NCBI GenBank assembly: GCA_000155435.1
Contig: DS990263.1
Span: 422,300-486,299, forward strand
DNA: 64,000 nucleotides
Source: Clostridiales bacterium 1_7_47FAA
Lineage (GTDB): Bacteria; Bacillota; Clostridia; Lachnospirales; Lachnospiraceae
Direction: 5' to 3'
Below are positions 19,409 to 28,584 of this stretch, one piece after another. The notes under the pieces were generated by a model. That model had not been told where the DNA came from, did no database searches, and saw only the letters and a list, made by a program, of their open reading frames with translations. Each line of letters opens with the position of its first letter. Position 1 is the stretch's first letter. The translations under genes were made by a program, and so were the position numbers.

Positions 19409-21535
19409 GTGGGACTTATCTACTTATACATCCATAAATATAGAAATATCGAAAAAATGGAACTTAACTTTGGAACGGATTTGCGCTTACATTATGACTG
19501 GCAGACGGGGATTCTCAAGGGGTGGCCTGTTGAGAAGACATTGCCATCTGGTTTTTGGGGTGATAATATTAGCAATCTGACACTGATTGTAGGGAATAAC
19601 GGCTCTGGAAAAACAAGCGTTATGCATTGTCTGATAGACAGCCTCTGTGAGACGGTGGGAAACAGGCAGTGTGATGGGAGCGCTTTTCTGGTATTGAAAG
19701 AAGATAAGCATGTATATATTTATAAGACTGTAAATGGAAATAGTATAGATATTAAGTTTGAAGCCGATTTATCTGGAGCATGGAATGTTTCAATTATGGA
19801 TAAAGGTGATATGTACTGTTATTTAAAGAAGACAAAACTGATTTATATGACGAATGCATTGACACAGGCTGATTTATATCGCAACCAATTAGAACGATAT
19901 GGTAAGTTCGATTTTTTTTATGACTGTTCAGCAAGCGCTCTCATAAAAAATGATGCTGAATTGGATGTGAACAGGGAATTCAGAAGTGGAAATACACATA
20001 TAGCAGAGTTGGAAACATATTTTATATACGAACAGTACAAACAGATTAAATTCGTTTTTGACAGAAATCAGTATAAAATACTGCAGGATATGAAAAAATG
20101 TGGTTACCCGGTTCCTGTTCCAGAGCGCTTATATATTAATCTTCTGCTGGACAATCAGATTGATACAGACAAATTGGGACTGGAACAGAACTTTGAAGCT
20201 AAACTATTTGGATTGGATGCAAAACAGCTTGAAAAGCAATATGACAGATGGGCAGAAAATCCGAATGCTTCGGATGCTCCCAATTTCCCTGTTTTACATC
20301 TGGGATACCAGCTATGCAGAGGATGCATTCTTTGTGCGTTCCGAAGTATACTGCGGTGCCTGAGTGACAAACAGACAGACGATTTCGTTCAGTGGCTGAA
20401 GTCACTAATGGAAGTAATAGAAGAGGACCCGGCAGCATATACATTTATGACGATTATATCAGAATTGTGGGATTTCCTGGAGCTTGAATTAGGGAAAGAA
20501 TTCAATGATGAACTACAACGATTTTTCAGATTGCAGAATGCATTTTTGGATTTTTTGGATTTTGTAAAGAAACCAACGGAACTACAAAATCATTTTCAAA
20601 TAGAGAGTTCAGATAATAATTTACCATATACTTATATGATATCCAATTACAGGATATTCGTAAAAACAGATGATACGGAATGGTTCATGTCATTCCTGCA
20701 GAAGTACCGCTATATATGCGAGCCGGATTATTTCCTTGATTTTTCATGGGGATTAAGCAGTGGGGAAAATAATCTCCTAAGTATGTTTGCGTCCTTTTAT
20801 TATATTTTTGGCGCTGATTATACAAATCAGACACATGGAAATTATAAAATTGAGAATCGATGGTATGGAATTCATATGGTTGAATGTGACAGTGTGATAC
20901 TTCTGATAGATGAGGCTGATCTTACATATCATCCGGAATGGCAGCGGGAGTATATCGGGTTACTCACACAATTCTTAACGAGGATTTATCCGGAATCCTG
21001 TTGCGATAATATACAGATCATACTATCGACCCATTCGCCGCTTTTATTGGGGGATGTCCCAGAGTCAAATGTGATTTATTTAAAATCCGACTTAAGTACA
21101 AGAAAGATAATAATTGACGGAAATAATCATATCGGGACATTTGGACAAAATATACACCTTCTTTTACGAGATGGATTTTTTCTGGAAAGTACGCTGGGGC
21201 ATTTTGCACAGGAGAAAATAAACAATATCATAATTGCTGTAAATGAAATAAAAAAGAAAATCGAGAAAGCAAAAAAACAACCTTCTTCTAAAAGAAATAA
21301 GGCTTTATCCAAAATTGCAAAGCAAACCCTAAAACCGTTAGAGAATGTATATAAGCCTATGGCGGAATTGATAGCAGAACCTATTGTCCGCAATAAACTA
21401 TTAAATGAGATTGACGCTGTGATATATACGCTTACCAGTGAAAAAGAAGACATGGAGTTTGCGGATATGTCAGATGATGAATTAATAAGTCAAATTAAAA
21501 AGTTAAAGGCAGAGCAGCGAAGGAGGAAAAAATGA
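19409..21535 (+). CDS. AAA/ABC-type ATPase, PtuA-like (Septu-type defence)
   Basis: 708 residues from the GTG at 19409, the only start that places the typical LIYLYIHKYRNIE opening at the N terminus; a G6 run just upstream serves as ribosome site. Walker A GNNGSGKTS (62-70), an ABC-like signature LSSGENNLL (about 448), Walker B VILLIDEADLTYHPEW (about 497-510) and an H-loop ILSTHSPLLLG (about 540). The central insert is helical and the C terminus is a charged coiled region. This is the layout of OLD/RloC/PtuA-like ATPases. The 3' end overlaps the HNH nuclease gene by ATGA. Codon use is much more AT-rich than neighbours, suggesting transfer. Septu assignment is by gene pairing and motifs only. 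Confidence 0.82.
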   Translation: MGLIYLYIHKYRNIEKMELNFGTDLRLHYDWQTGILKGWPVEKTLPSGFWGDNISNLTLIVGNNGSGKTSVMHCLIDSLCETVGNRQCDGSAFLVLKEDKHVYIYKTVNGNSIDIKFEADLSGAWNVSIMDKGDMYCYLKKTKLIYMTNALTQADLYRNQLERYGKFDFFYDCSASALIKNDAELDVNREFRSGNTHIAELETYFIYEQYKQIKFVFDRNQYKILQDMKKCGYPVPVPERLYINLLLDNQIDTDKLGLEQNFEAKLFGLDAKQLEKQYDRWAENPNASDAPNFPVLHLGYQLCRGCILCAFRSILRCLSDKQTDDFVQWLKSLMEVIEEDPAAYTFMTIISELWDFLELELGKEFNDELQRFFRLQNAFLDFLDFVKKPTELQNHFQIESSDNNLPYTYMISNYRIFVKTDDTEWFMSFLQKYRYICEPDYFLDFSWGLSSGENNLLSMFASFYYIFGADYTNQTHGNYKIENRWYGIHMVECDSVILLIDEADLTYHPEWQREYIGLLTQFLTRIYPESCCDNIQIILSTHSPLLLGDVPESNVIYLKSDLSTRKIIIDGNNHIGTFGQNIHLLLRDGFFLESTLGHFAQEKINNIIIAVNEIKKKIEKAKKQPSSKRNKALSKIAKQTLKPLENVYKPMAELIAEPIVRNKLLNEIDAVIYTLTSEKEDMEFADMSDDELISQIKKLKAEQRRRKK

Positions 21536-22656
21536 TACGGATTAAACCATATATGGAGCATCCGGAAGGAAAAAAGATTAGGGATCTGTATCTGTATATG
21601 ATTGCAAAAGTTATGCCATTCAGACCCGAAGATATTTTGGGGACGGATGTTATTATAGTAGAAGGGGAAGAAATACGGGCAGAAAATTTTATTGAACAAT
21701 CAGGAAAACGGCCTTGTTCAGATGATGAACATATGGATAAGAATCAACGATTTGAAGCAGATTATCTGATTGCAGCCAGGACGGTTTACCGTGTGGATCA
21801 GAAACTTTATGATTTCATTTATGATGAAAAACTGGATGAGGAGAATCCAGGGAAAATTCCCAAAGTGAATCAGGAAAATCTGCATAGACTCCTGTTTTCG
21901 AGAATGGATTATCTGGATCAGGATATAAAAGAACTGCCAAAGATACAAGGGGATGATGCCAAGTTATTATTGAATCTGGTTTTCAGATATAAGGCATTTT
22001 CAAGAAGTGCCTATATTTCTAAACTATCAGGCTATATGGATGTGAAGGTGTGTCCATATTGTAACCGTTCATACACAGTCACGCTTTCGAAAGGCAAAGG
22101 AAAGTCACGTCCACAGTTTGATCATTTTAAAAGTAAAATGAAATATCCATATTTTGCATTATCACTTTTGAATCTGATACCATGTTGTGGTCTATGTAAT
22201 CAGGCAAAGCTTGAACGTGAGAACAATATCCTGTATCCATATTTTGATGAAATGGGAACGGATATCCTGTTTCGAACTCAGATAGAGAACGGAATTCGGT
22301 ATCTGACAGGGGCAGAACAGACAGAAGATGAGTTTAGCGTGGTTTTGGAGGCCGTAAATGATGTGGACACAGATATCGTAATCCGATCCGTACAGTCTGA
22401 CCAGGTATTCCATTTAACAGAATTATATAATGAGCATAAAGATTATATTTTAAAAATGTTTAGCAAGCGATATATATTTAATGATTCATATCTGAAAATG
22501 CTGTATCAGATATTTGGCGGGCTTTTTTCTTCAGAAGATGAACTTAAAAGCACTTTGTATTTGATGAGCCTTAATAAAAATGAGTGGGGAAAACGTCCGT
22601 TAGGAAAATTGACACACGATATTGACAGTGAGATTTCTGAACTAATAAGTAAATAG
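21532..22656 (+). CDS. HNH endonuclease, PtuB-like partner
   Basis: 374 residues. Contains a zinc-finger HNH fold: KVCPYCNRSYTV (Cys pair about 174/177), the catalytic-type DHF about 195, NLIPCCGLCN (about 213-222) and a following Asn-rich segment. In Septu and retron-Ec78 systems, PtuB nucleases partner with a PtuA ATPase and attack nucleic acid on infection. This protein is longer than the PtuB proteins I know, with about 170 residues ahead of the nuclease. Start overlaps the ATPase stop (ATGA) and has AGGAGG 6 bases upstream, so co-translation is expected. AT-rich like its partner. Confidence 0.82.
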   Translation: MIRIKPYMEHPEGKKIRDLYLYMIAKVMPFRPEDILGTDVIIVEGEEIRAENFIEQSGKRPCSDDEHMDKNQRFEADYLIAARTVYRVDQKLYDFIYDEKLDEENPGKIPKVNQENLHRLLFSRMDYLDQDIKELPKIQGDDAKLLLNLVFRYKAFSRSAYISKLSGYMDVKVCPYCNRSYTVTLSKGKGKSRPQFDHFKSKMKYPYFALSLLNLIPCCGLCNQAKLERENNILYPYFDEMGTDILFRTQIENGIRYLTGAEQTEDEFSVVLEAVNDVDTDIVIRSVQSDQVFHLTELYNEHKDYILKMFSKRYIFNDSYLKMLYQIFGGLFSSEDELKSTLYLMSLNKNEWGKRPLGKLTHDIDSEISELISK

Positions 22657-23340
22657 GCGTTGTTTAGTTTATAAAAGTGCCCCATAATTATGCCGTATAT
22701 CGGATACTGTCGTGGATGGGGTTTCTTTACCTAAAAATACAATACAGGAGGTGTTGTGTAGCCAGAATAAGCCAGCTATACAGCACCTCTTTGTCTGGAT
22801 GACCAAGCAGCTGGTTCAACCGCCCATGGGTCCATCCGCCAGGCCCACAAGGAGAAGGGGACCTTCCGTGTTATAAAACAGGGGATGGCTGCGTACTGAT
22901 ATATGGAGTATTTTGGTGGAATATGATATACTTATCATATTCGGTATTTGGAATACTCTTTATCCTGAGGAGGAACCAGGTCATCAGCCACGGTGTTCCG
23001 GAGTATGACCGTTTCATTGATGGGATTCTTCAGACAGAAGGATTGCAGGTAATTATTTGTGCATTTTTACTGTATCATCCGAATCATGTTCTGCCGAATA
23101 GTGTTGCTTAATACCGTGAAATGAATTATAATTATGCATTGTGGCAGATTGTTTCGTCCCGTGTCATGTAGCTGGGATTAAAAATCGTTGTATTAAAAAA
23201 GCCTGATTTTTAGAAAAAGGGGTGAAAAAAGGAGCAAAGAAGAGCAGTTCAGGACACAGGTCCGGCTTCTTTTCAATTCATACCGGCCTTTACTATAAAT
23301 CAAAAATACTGTGTAAAAGCACAATAAATAAGGAAAAATC
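22657..23340. other. Gap after the defence pair, no convincing gene
   Basis: 684 bases. A small open frame at 22923-23111 has no ribosome site or recognisable family. GC-richer patches alternate with AT-rich ones, as if decayed coding sequence remained from insertion or deletion. Apart from a hairpin at 22749-22788 nothing is assignable. Confidence 0.4.
22749..22792 (+). terminator. Possible terminator after the HNH nuclease gene
   Basis: Arms 22749-22762 and 22775-22788 pair over 14 bases with two G.T-type mismatches and a 12-base loop, followed by CTTTG. It is about 90 bases past the stop. The T-run is weak. Confidence 0.45.
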
Positions 23341-25209
23341 ATGAGAAAACTAGCATTAAATGATGAAGTGTTACTGAGCATTCAGCAGCCTGCCCGCTAT
23401 ATCGGCGGTGAGGTGAACATGGTGAATAAGGACCCCCAAGAAGTGGATATCCGCTTTGCCATGTGTTTCCCCGACGTTTACGAAATCGGCATGTCCCATC
23501 TGGGCATCCAGATCCTATACTCCATGTTCAACCAGCGGGATGACATATACTGCGAGCGTGTGTATTCCCCATGGATGGATTTAGACCCCATACTCAGGGA
23601 GAAGAAGATTCCGCTGTTTACCCTGGAGACCCAGGACCCGGTAAAGGATTTTGATTTCCTGGGAATTACCCTGCAGTATGAGATGTGTTATACCAATGTG
23701 CTCCAGATACTGGATCTGTCCCAGATTCCCCTTCACGCATGTGACAGGACGGAGGAGCATCCCATCGTAATAGGCGGAGGGCCATGCGCCTACAATCCGG
23801 AGCCGTTAGCAGGATTTTTTGATATATTCTATATCGGGGAAGGTGAAACCGTATATTTTGAGCTTATGGACCGTTACAAGGAAAATAAGAAAAAAGGCGG
23901 GACCAGACGCGGTTTCCTGGAGCTGGCAGCAGGGATACCCGGTATCTATGTGCCGGCATTTTATGATGTCGTTTATAAGGAAGACGGGACCATTGAGAGC
24001 TTCCTGCCCAATAACAGCCATGCCACGCCGGTGGTGACAAAACAGGTCGTAAGCAATATGGATGACGTGGGCTATATAGAAAAGCCGCTGGTGCCTTTTA
24101 TTAAGGTGACACAGGACAGGGTGGTGCTGGAGATACAGCGCGGCTGTATCCGGGGCTGCAGGTTCTGCCAGGCCGGGGATGTGTACAGGCCCCTGAGGGA
24201 GCACAGCCTGGAATACCTGAAGCGCTATGCCTATGATATGTTGAAGAACACCGGACATGAGGAGATATCCCTGAGTTCCTTAAGCTCCAGTGACTACAGC
24301 CAGTTAGAAGGACTGGTGAATTTCCTGATTGACGAATTTAAGGGGAAGGGAGTCAATATCTCCCTGCCGTCCCTGAGGATTGACGCATTTTCACTGGATG
24401 TCATGAGTAAGGTGCAGGATATTAAGAAGAGCAGCTTGACCTTTGCGCCTGAGGCTGGTTCCCAGCGTTTAAGGGATGTCATCAACAAAGGCCTGACCGA
24501 GGAGGTAATCCTCAAGGGGGCCAGGGATGCCTTTGAGTCTGGCTGGAACCGGGTGAAGTTGTATTTCATGCTGGGCCTTCCCACGGAAACCGTGGAGGAC
24601 ATGGAGGGGATTGCCCTGCTGTCCGAGAAAATAGCAGAAGAGTATTATGAGATACCGAAGGACCAGAGAAATGGCAAGGTGCAGATTGTGGCCAGTTCCT
24701 CATTCTTTGTTCCCAAGCCCTTTACTCCCTTCCAGTGGGCCAGGATGTGCACCAAGGAGGAGTTTATTGAGCGCGCCAACATAGTCCGCGGCAAGTTCCG
24801 GGAGATGAGGAACTATAAGAGCCTTAAATACAACTGGCATGAAGCGGAACTGACTGTCCTTGAGGGCGTGCTGGCCAGAGGCGACAGGCGTGTGGGCGCC
24901 GTGATTGAAGAGGCATACCGCACAGGAGCCATCTATGATTCCTGGTCGGAATATTTTAACAATGATATATGGATGAAGGCATTTGAGACCTGCGGTGTGG
25001 ACATCGGCTTCTATACCACCAGACAGCGCAGCCTGGACGAAGTATTCCCATGGGATTTCATTGATGCGGGAGTGACCAAGGAGTTCCTGATACGTGAGTG
25101 GAATGCCGCGGTCAATGAACAGGTAACGCCCAACTGCAGGCAGCGGTGTTCCGGCTGTGGGGCAAAATCATTTGGCAGCGGTGTCTGTTATGAAACGGTA
25201 AAGGGATAA
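23341..25209 (+). CDS. TIGR03960-family radical SAM protein with B12-binding-like N-terminal domain
   Basis: 622 residues. An N-terminal cobalamin-binding-like Rossmann region (FPDVYEIGMSHLGIQILY) precedes a radical SAM barrel with RGCIRGCRFCQAG, the CX3CX2C cluster site, and the SLSSLSSSDY and FAPEAGSQRLRD strands. The C-terminal Cys group (NCRQRCSGCGAKSFG) may hold another metal site. This family always precedes DUF2344 and RNase G in Clostridia and its substrate is not established; tRNA or rRNA modification is only a guess from the neighbours. Three bases separate it from the DUF2344 gene. Confidence 0.93.
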   Translation: MRKLALNDEVLLSIQQPARYIGGEVNMVNKDPQEVDIRFAMCFPDVYEIGMSHLGIQILYSMFNQRDDIYCERVYSPWMDLDPILREKKIPLFTLETQDPVKDFDFLGITLQYEMCYTNVLQILDLSQIPLHACDRTEEHPIVIGGGPCAYNPEPLAGFFDIFYIGEGETVYFELMDRYKENKKKGGTRRGFLELAAGIPGIYVPAFYDVVYKEDGTIESFLPNNSHATPVVTKQVVSNMDDVGYIEKPLVPFIKVTQDRVVLEIQRGCIRGCRFCQAGDVYRPLREHSLEYLKRYAYDMLKNTGHEEISLSSLSSSDYSQLEGLVNFLIDEFKGKGVNISLPSLRIDAFSLDVMSKVQDIKKSSLTFAPEAGSQRLRDVINKGLTEEVILKGARDAFESGWNRVKLYFMLGLPTETVEDMEGIALLSEKIAEEYYEIPKDQRNGKVQIVASSSFFVPKPFTPFQWARMCTKEEFIERANIVRGKFREMRNYKSLKYNWHEAELTVLEGVLARGDRRVGAVIEEAYRTGAIYDSWSEYFNNDIWMKAFETCGVDIGFYTTRQRSLDEVFPWDFIDAGVTKEFLIREWNAAVNEQVTPNCRQRCSGCGAKSFGSGVCYETVKG

Positions 25210-25212
25210 TAT

Positions 25213-25995
25213 ATGAAAATTCGGATTAAATTTAAAAAACACGGTACAATGAAATTTATCGGCCATCTGGATGTGATGCGGTATTTCCAGAAGGCCATCC
25301 GCCGTTCAGGGGTGGATATCTGTTACAGCGGCGGGTTCAGCCCCCATCAGGTCATGTCATTTGCAGCGCCCCTGGGCGTGGGGATTACCAGCAACGGGGA
25401 GTATGTGGACATAGAAGTACAGGGCACGGAGGATTCTGAATCCATGGTTTGCCGCCTGAACCAGGTCATGTCGGAAGGGTTTGAGATTGTAAGTTACCGG
25501 GAATTGCCGGATACGGCGGGCAACGCCATGTCCATTGTGGCGGCCGCTGACTACAGGGTTGCCTTCCGCCCCGGCTATGAGCCGGAAGGAATGACGGCAG
25601 AGGACTGGTTCAGGGGTCTGGTGGATTTCTATGGACAGCCTCAGGTGATTGTCACCAAGAAGACCAAAAGGGGACAGGCTGAGCTGGATATAAAACCCCT
25701 GGTCTATGAGCTTTACCTTGACCGGTGGGAGGAAGGGGGCCAGGAGGAAGGAACATCCCCGCATGAAAAGGACCGGCCGGCCCTTTTCATGAAAATCTCC
25801 ACCGGAAGTTCCTCCAATATAAAGCCTGATCTGGTGCTGGATGCATATTATACCCATCTGGGCCTGGAACGGCCGGATTTCGCTTATCTGGTGCAGCGGG
25901 AAGAGGTATATGCCGACATGGCAATGGATGCGCAGAAGGAAAAGGGAAGCCATGAGTTTGTATCACTGGAACAGTTGGGGCAGGAAATATTGTAA
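25213..25995 (+). CDS. TIGR03936-family radical-SAM-associated protein (DUF2344)
   Basis: 260 residues, opening MKIRIKFKKHGTMKFIGHLDVMRYFQKAIRRS, the conserved DUF2344 signature, with GFSPHQVMSFAAPLGVG next. It has no radical SAM cluster of its own and is elsewhere fused to the TIGR03960 protein, so it is likely an accessory or substrate-binding partner for the gene 3 bases upstream. Its stop overlaps the RNase G start (TAATG), so it is translationally coupled on both sides. Confidence 0.92.
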   Translation: MKIRIKFKKHGTMKFIGHLDVMRYFQKAIRRSGVDICYSGGFSPHQVMSFAAPLGVGITSNGEYVDIEVQGTEDSESMVCRLNQVMSEGFEIVSYRELPDTAGNAMSIVAAADYRVAFRPGYEPEGMTAEDWFRGLVDFYGQPQVIVTKKTKRGQAELDIKPLVYELYLDRWEEGGQEEGTSPHEKDRPALFMKISTGSSSNIKPDLVLDAYYTHLGLERPDFAYLVQREEVYADMAMDAQKEKGSHEFVSLEQLGQEIL

Positions 25996-27176
25996 TGGAC
26001 AGGCTGATTGTAACACAATTGAATGACCGGGTATGTACGGCTGCTGTATCCGGCAGCCGTATTACCCAGCTTATGATGGAGCCGGAGGATTCCTCCTCCC
26101 TGTTAAATAACATATATATAGGCAAGGTCCAGAAGGTGGTCGGCAATATCAATGCGGCCTTCGTGGACATAGGCGGTGGCAGGACAGGCTATTACAGCCT
26201 GGATGAAAACAAGGAGCATCTGTTTGTCTCACCCTCCACAGGGAAGCTGAAAGCCGGGGATGAAATCGTGGTCCAGGTAAGCCGGGACGCGGTAAAGACA
26301 AAGGCGCCGGTCCTGACCGGAAAGCTTGCATTTACCGGCAGGTACTGTGTACTTACCGCTGGGAAGACGGGAGTCGGTTTTTCCAATAAGATAGGGGACA
26401 ATAAATATAAGGCAAGGGTCAGGAGCATGTTGAATGAGGCCCTGGCAGAAGATGGGGACCGGTTTGGCATTATTGTGCGCACCAACGGGGCCGGTGCAAC
26501 GGATGAGGTGCTTTTGCAGGAATACAGGCAGCTGAAGGATATGTATCTGAAACTGTCAAAAGAAGCGTCCTGCCGTACCTGTTACAGCTGCATCTACAGG
26601 GCATTGCCGGGATATATCGCGGCTATCAGGGACTCCTACAGCGGCACACTGGATGGAATCGTGACGGACATACCTGCCTATTATGAAGAACTAAAGGATT
26701 ATCTGGAGAAATACCAGGCAGAGGACGCGGATAAGCTGACCCTGTATGAGGATAAACTGCTTCCCCTGTCCAAGCTTTACAGCCTGGATTCAGCCCTTGA
26801 ACACGCCCTTAACAAGCATGTGTGGCTGAAATCTGGTGGATACCTTGTGATTGAGCCTACGGAAGCCATGGTTGTCATTGATGTGAATACAGGCAAATAC
26901 TCAGGTAAAAAAAAGATGCAGGACACCATATGCAGGATTAATATGGAGGCCGCAGATGAAATCGGACGCCAGCTCAGGCTCCGGAACCTCTCGGGAATCA
27001 TACTCATTGATTTTATCGATATGGAGCGGGAAGAGGACAGGGAAATGCTGATGCGCCATCTGGGGGACGTTGTTTCAAAGGACCCGGTCAAGACCACGGT
27101 GGTGGATATGACCAGGCTGAACCTGGTTGAGGTGACCAGGAAAAAAGTGAGGAAGCCGCTTTACGAGCAGATTTGA
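25995..27176 (+). CDS. rng: Ribonuclease E/G family endoribonuclease, short form
   Basis: 393 residues. An S1-type RNA-binding region (YIGKVQKVVGNINAAFVDIG) is followed by the catalytic core with the two Mg-binding Asp motifs VVIDVNTGKYSG and LIDFIDMEREED. It ends at LNLVEVTRKKVRKPLYEQI, without the CXXC zinc-link that follows in E. coli RNase G/E, as in other clostridial short forms. It processes rRNA and mRNA. It starts within the stop codon of the DUF2344 gene. Confidence 0.95.
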   Translation: MDRLIVTQLNDRVCTAAVSGSRITQLMMEPEDSSSLLNNIYIGKVQKVVGNINAAFVDIGGGRTGYYSLDENKEHLFVSPSTGKLKAGDEIVVQVSRDAVKTKAPVLTGKLAFTGRYCVLTAGKTGVGFSNKIGDNKYKARVRSMLNEALAEDGDRFGIIVRTNGAGATDEVLLQEYRQLKDMYLKLSKEASCRTCYSCIYRALPGYIAAIRDSYSGTLDGIVTDIPAYYEELKDYLEKYQAEDADKLTLYEDKLLPLSKLYSLDSALEHALNKHVWLKSGGYLVIEPTEAMVVIDVNTGKYSGKKKMQDTICRINMEAADEIGRQLRLRNLSGIILIDFIDMEREEDREMLMRHLGDVVSKDPVKTTVVDMTRLNLVEVTRKKVRKPLYEQI

Positions 27177-27215
27177 ACATAAAATATCACACAAAGGAGC
27201 AAAAGGGGAAGGAAA

Positions 27216-28571
27216 ATGAAAATTATAATTGTTGGATGCGGCAAGGTGGGAACCACCCTGGCTGAACAGCTGAACAGGGAGCAGCATGATATCACGCTGA
27301 TTGATTCGGATGCTGAAGCGCTGCAGGCAGTGGCTGACAGCATCGATGTCATGTGTGTCACGGGAAATGGCGCCGTGTATCAGGTACAGATGGAGGCTGG
27401 TATTAAAGAGGCAGACCTTCTGATTGCAACCACCAACTCGGATGAGCTGAACATGCTGTGCTGCCTGATTGCCAAGAAGGCAGGAAACTGCCACACCATT
27501 GCCCGTATCCGCAACCCTGAATATTCAGCCGAGATCAATTATATACGTGAGGAGTTAAACCTGTCCCTGGCCATTAACCCGGAACTGGCTGCTGCCAGGG
27601 AAATTGCCAGGCTGCTGCGTTTTCCAAGTGCAATCAAGATTGAGCCCTTTGCAAAAGGCAGGATTGAACTGCTGAAATTCCAGATTCCCCAGGGTTCCAT
27701 CCTGGACAGGATGAAGGTGATGGAGGTGGTCAGCCGGTTAAAAAGCAATGTGCTGATCTGTGCTGTGGAGCGGGGCAATGAGGTGGTGATACCGGATGGA
27801 AACTTTGTCATGCTGGGCGGGGATAAAATCTCATTCATTGCGCCCCACTCTGATTCGGCTGAGTTCTTCCACAAGGCGGGGATTGAGAATAATACGGTTA
27901 ACACCGCCATGTTCGTGGGCGGAGGAAGGCTGACCGTCTACCTTGCAAAGGCGCTGACCGGGGCCAAGATAAAGATTAAGATCATTGAGCAGGATGAGGA
28001 GCGGTGCCGGCTTCTCAGTGAACTGCTTCCGGAGGCCATGATCATCCACGGCGATGGCTCTGACCAGCAGCTTCTTCTGGAGGAAGGCATCCGCCAGACC
28101 GAGGCATTTGCATCCCTGACCGGTTTTGATGAGGAGAACATCATGCTTTCCCTGTATGCGGCCAGCCAGTCAAAAGCCAAGCTGATCACGAAAGTAAACA
28201 AGATTGCCTTTGAGAATGTCATCAATTCCCTGAACCTGGGAAGTGTGATTTACCCCAAGATGCTGACTGCGGACATCATACTTCAGTATGTGCGCGCCAT
28301 GCAGAATTCCATGGGAAGCAACATTGAGACTTTATACAAAATCGTTGCGGACAAGGCCGAGGCGCTGGAGTTCAGGGTGAGGGAGGCATCGCCGGTTGTG
28401 GGAATCCCGCTGGAGGACCTGAGGACTAAGAGTAATCTTCTGGTTGCATGCATCAACCGGAACGGTAAATTCATCACTCCCCGAGGCAAGGATACAATCC
28501 AGGTAGGGGATACGGTCATCATCGTGACCACACACACAGGGCTTAACGACTTAAAGGATATCCTGAAGTAA
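27216..28571 (+). CDS. trkA: Trk potassium uptake regulatory protein TrkA
   Basis: 451 residues with two RCK units. The first opens MKIIIVGCGKVGTTLAEQL, a Rossmann NAD(H)-binding motif; the second NAD-binding motif is MFVGGGRLTVYLAKAL. Each is followed by an RCK_C domain. It is a peripheral cytosolic subunit gating the TrkH channel encoded 13 bases downstream. Ribosome site GGGGAAGG. Confidence 0.97.
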   Translation: MKIIIVGCGKVGTTLAEQLNREQHDITLIDSDAEALQAVADSIDVMCVTGNGAVYQVQMEAGIKEADLLIATTNSDELNMLCCLIAKKAGNCHTIARIRNPEYSAEINYIREELNLSLAINPELAAAREIARLLRFPSAIKIEPFAKGRIELLKFQIPQGSILDRMKVMEVVSRLKSNVLICAVERGNEVVIPDGNFVMLGGDKISFIAPHSDSAEFFHKAGIENNTVNTAMFVGGGRLTVYLAKALTGAKIKIKIIEQDEERCRLLSELLPEAMIIHGDGSDQQLLLEEGIRQTEAFASLTGFDEENIMLSLYAASQSKAKLITKVNKIAFENVINSLNLGSVIYPKMLTADIILQYVRAMQNSMGSNIETLYKIVADKAEALEFRVREASPVVGIPLEDLRTKSNLLVACINRNGKFITPRGKDTIQVGDTVIIVTTHTGLNDLKDILK

Positions 28572-28584
28572 AGGCGGGCTGGAA

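Noticed and set aside
19251-19580. 109-codon frame ahead of and overlapping the ATPase
   Set aside because: Its second half is the ATPase gene in another phase; the first half has no clear start or family.
22923-23111. 62-codon open frame after the HNH nuclease
   Set aside because: No ribosome site, no homology recognised; listed only as part of the unassigned gap.
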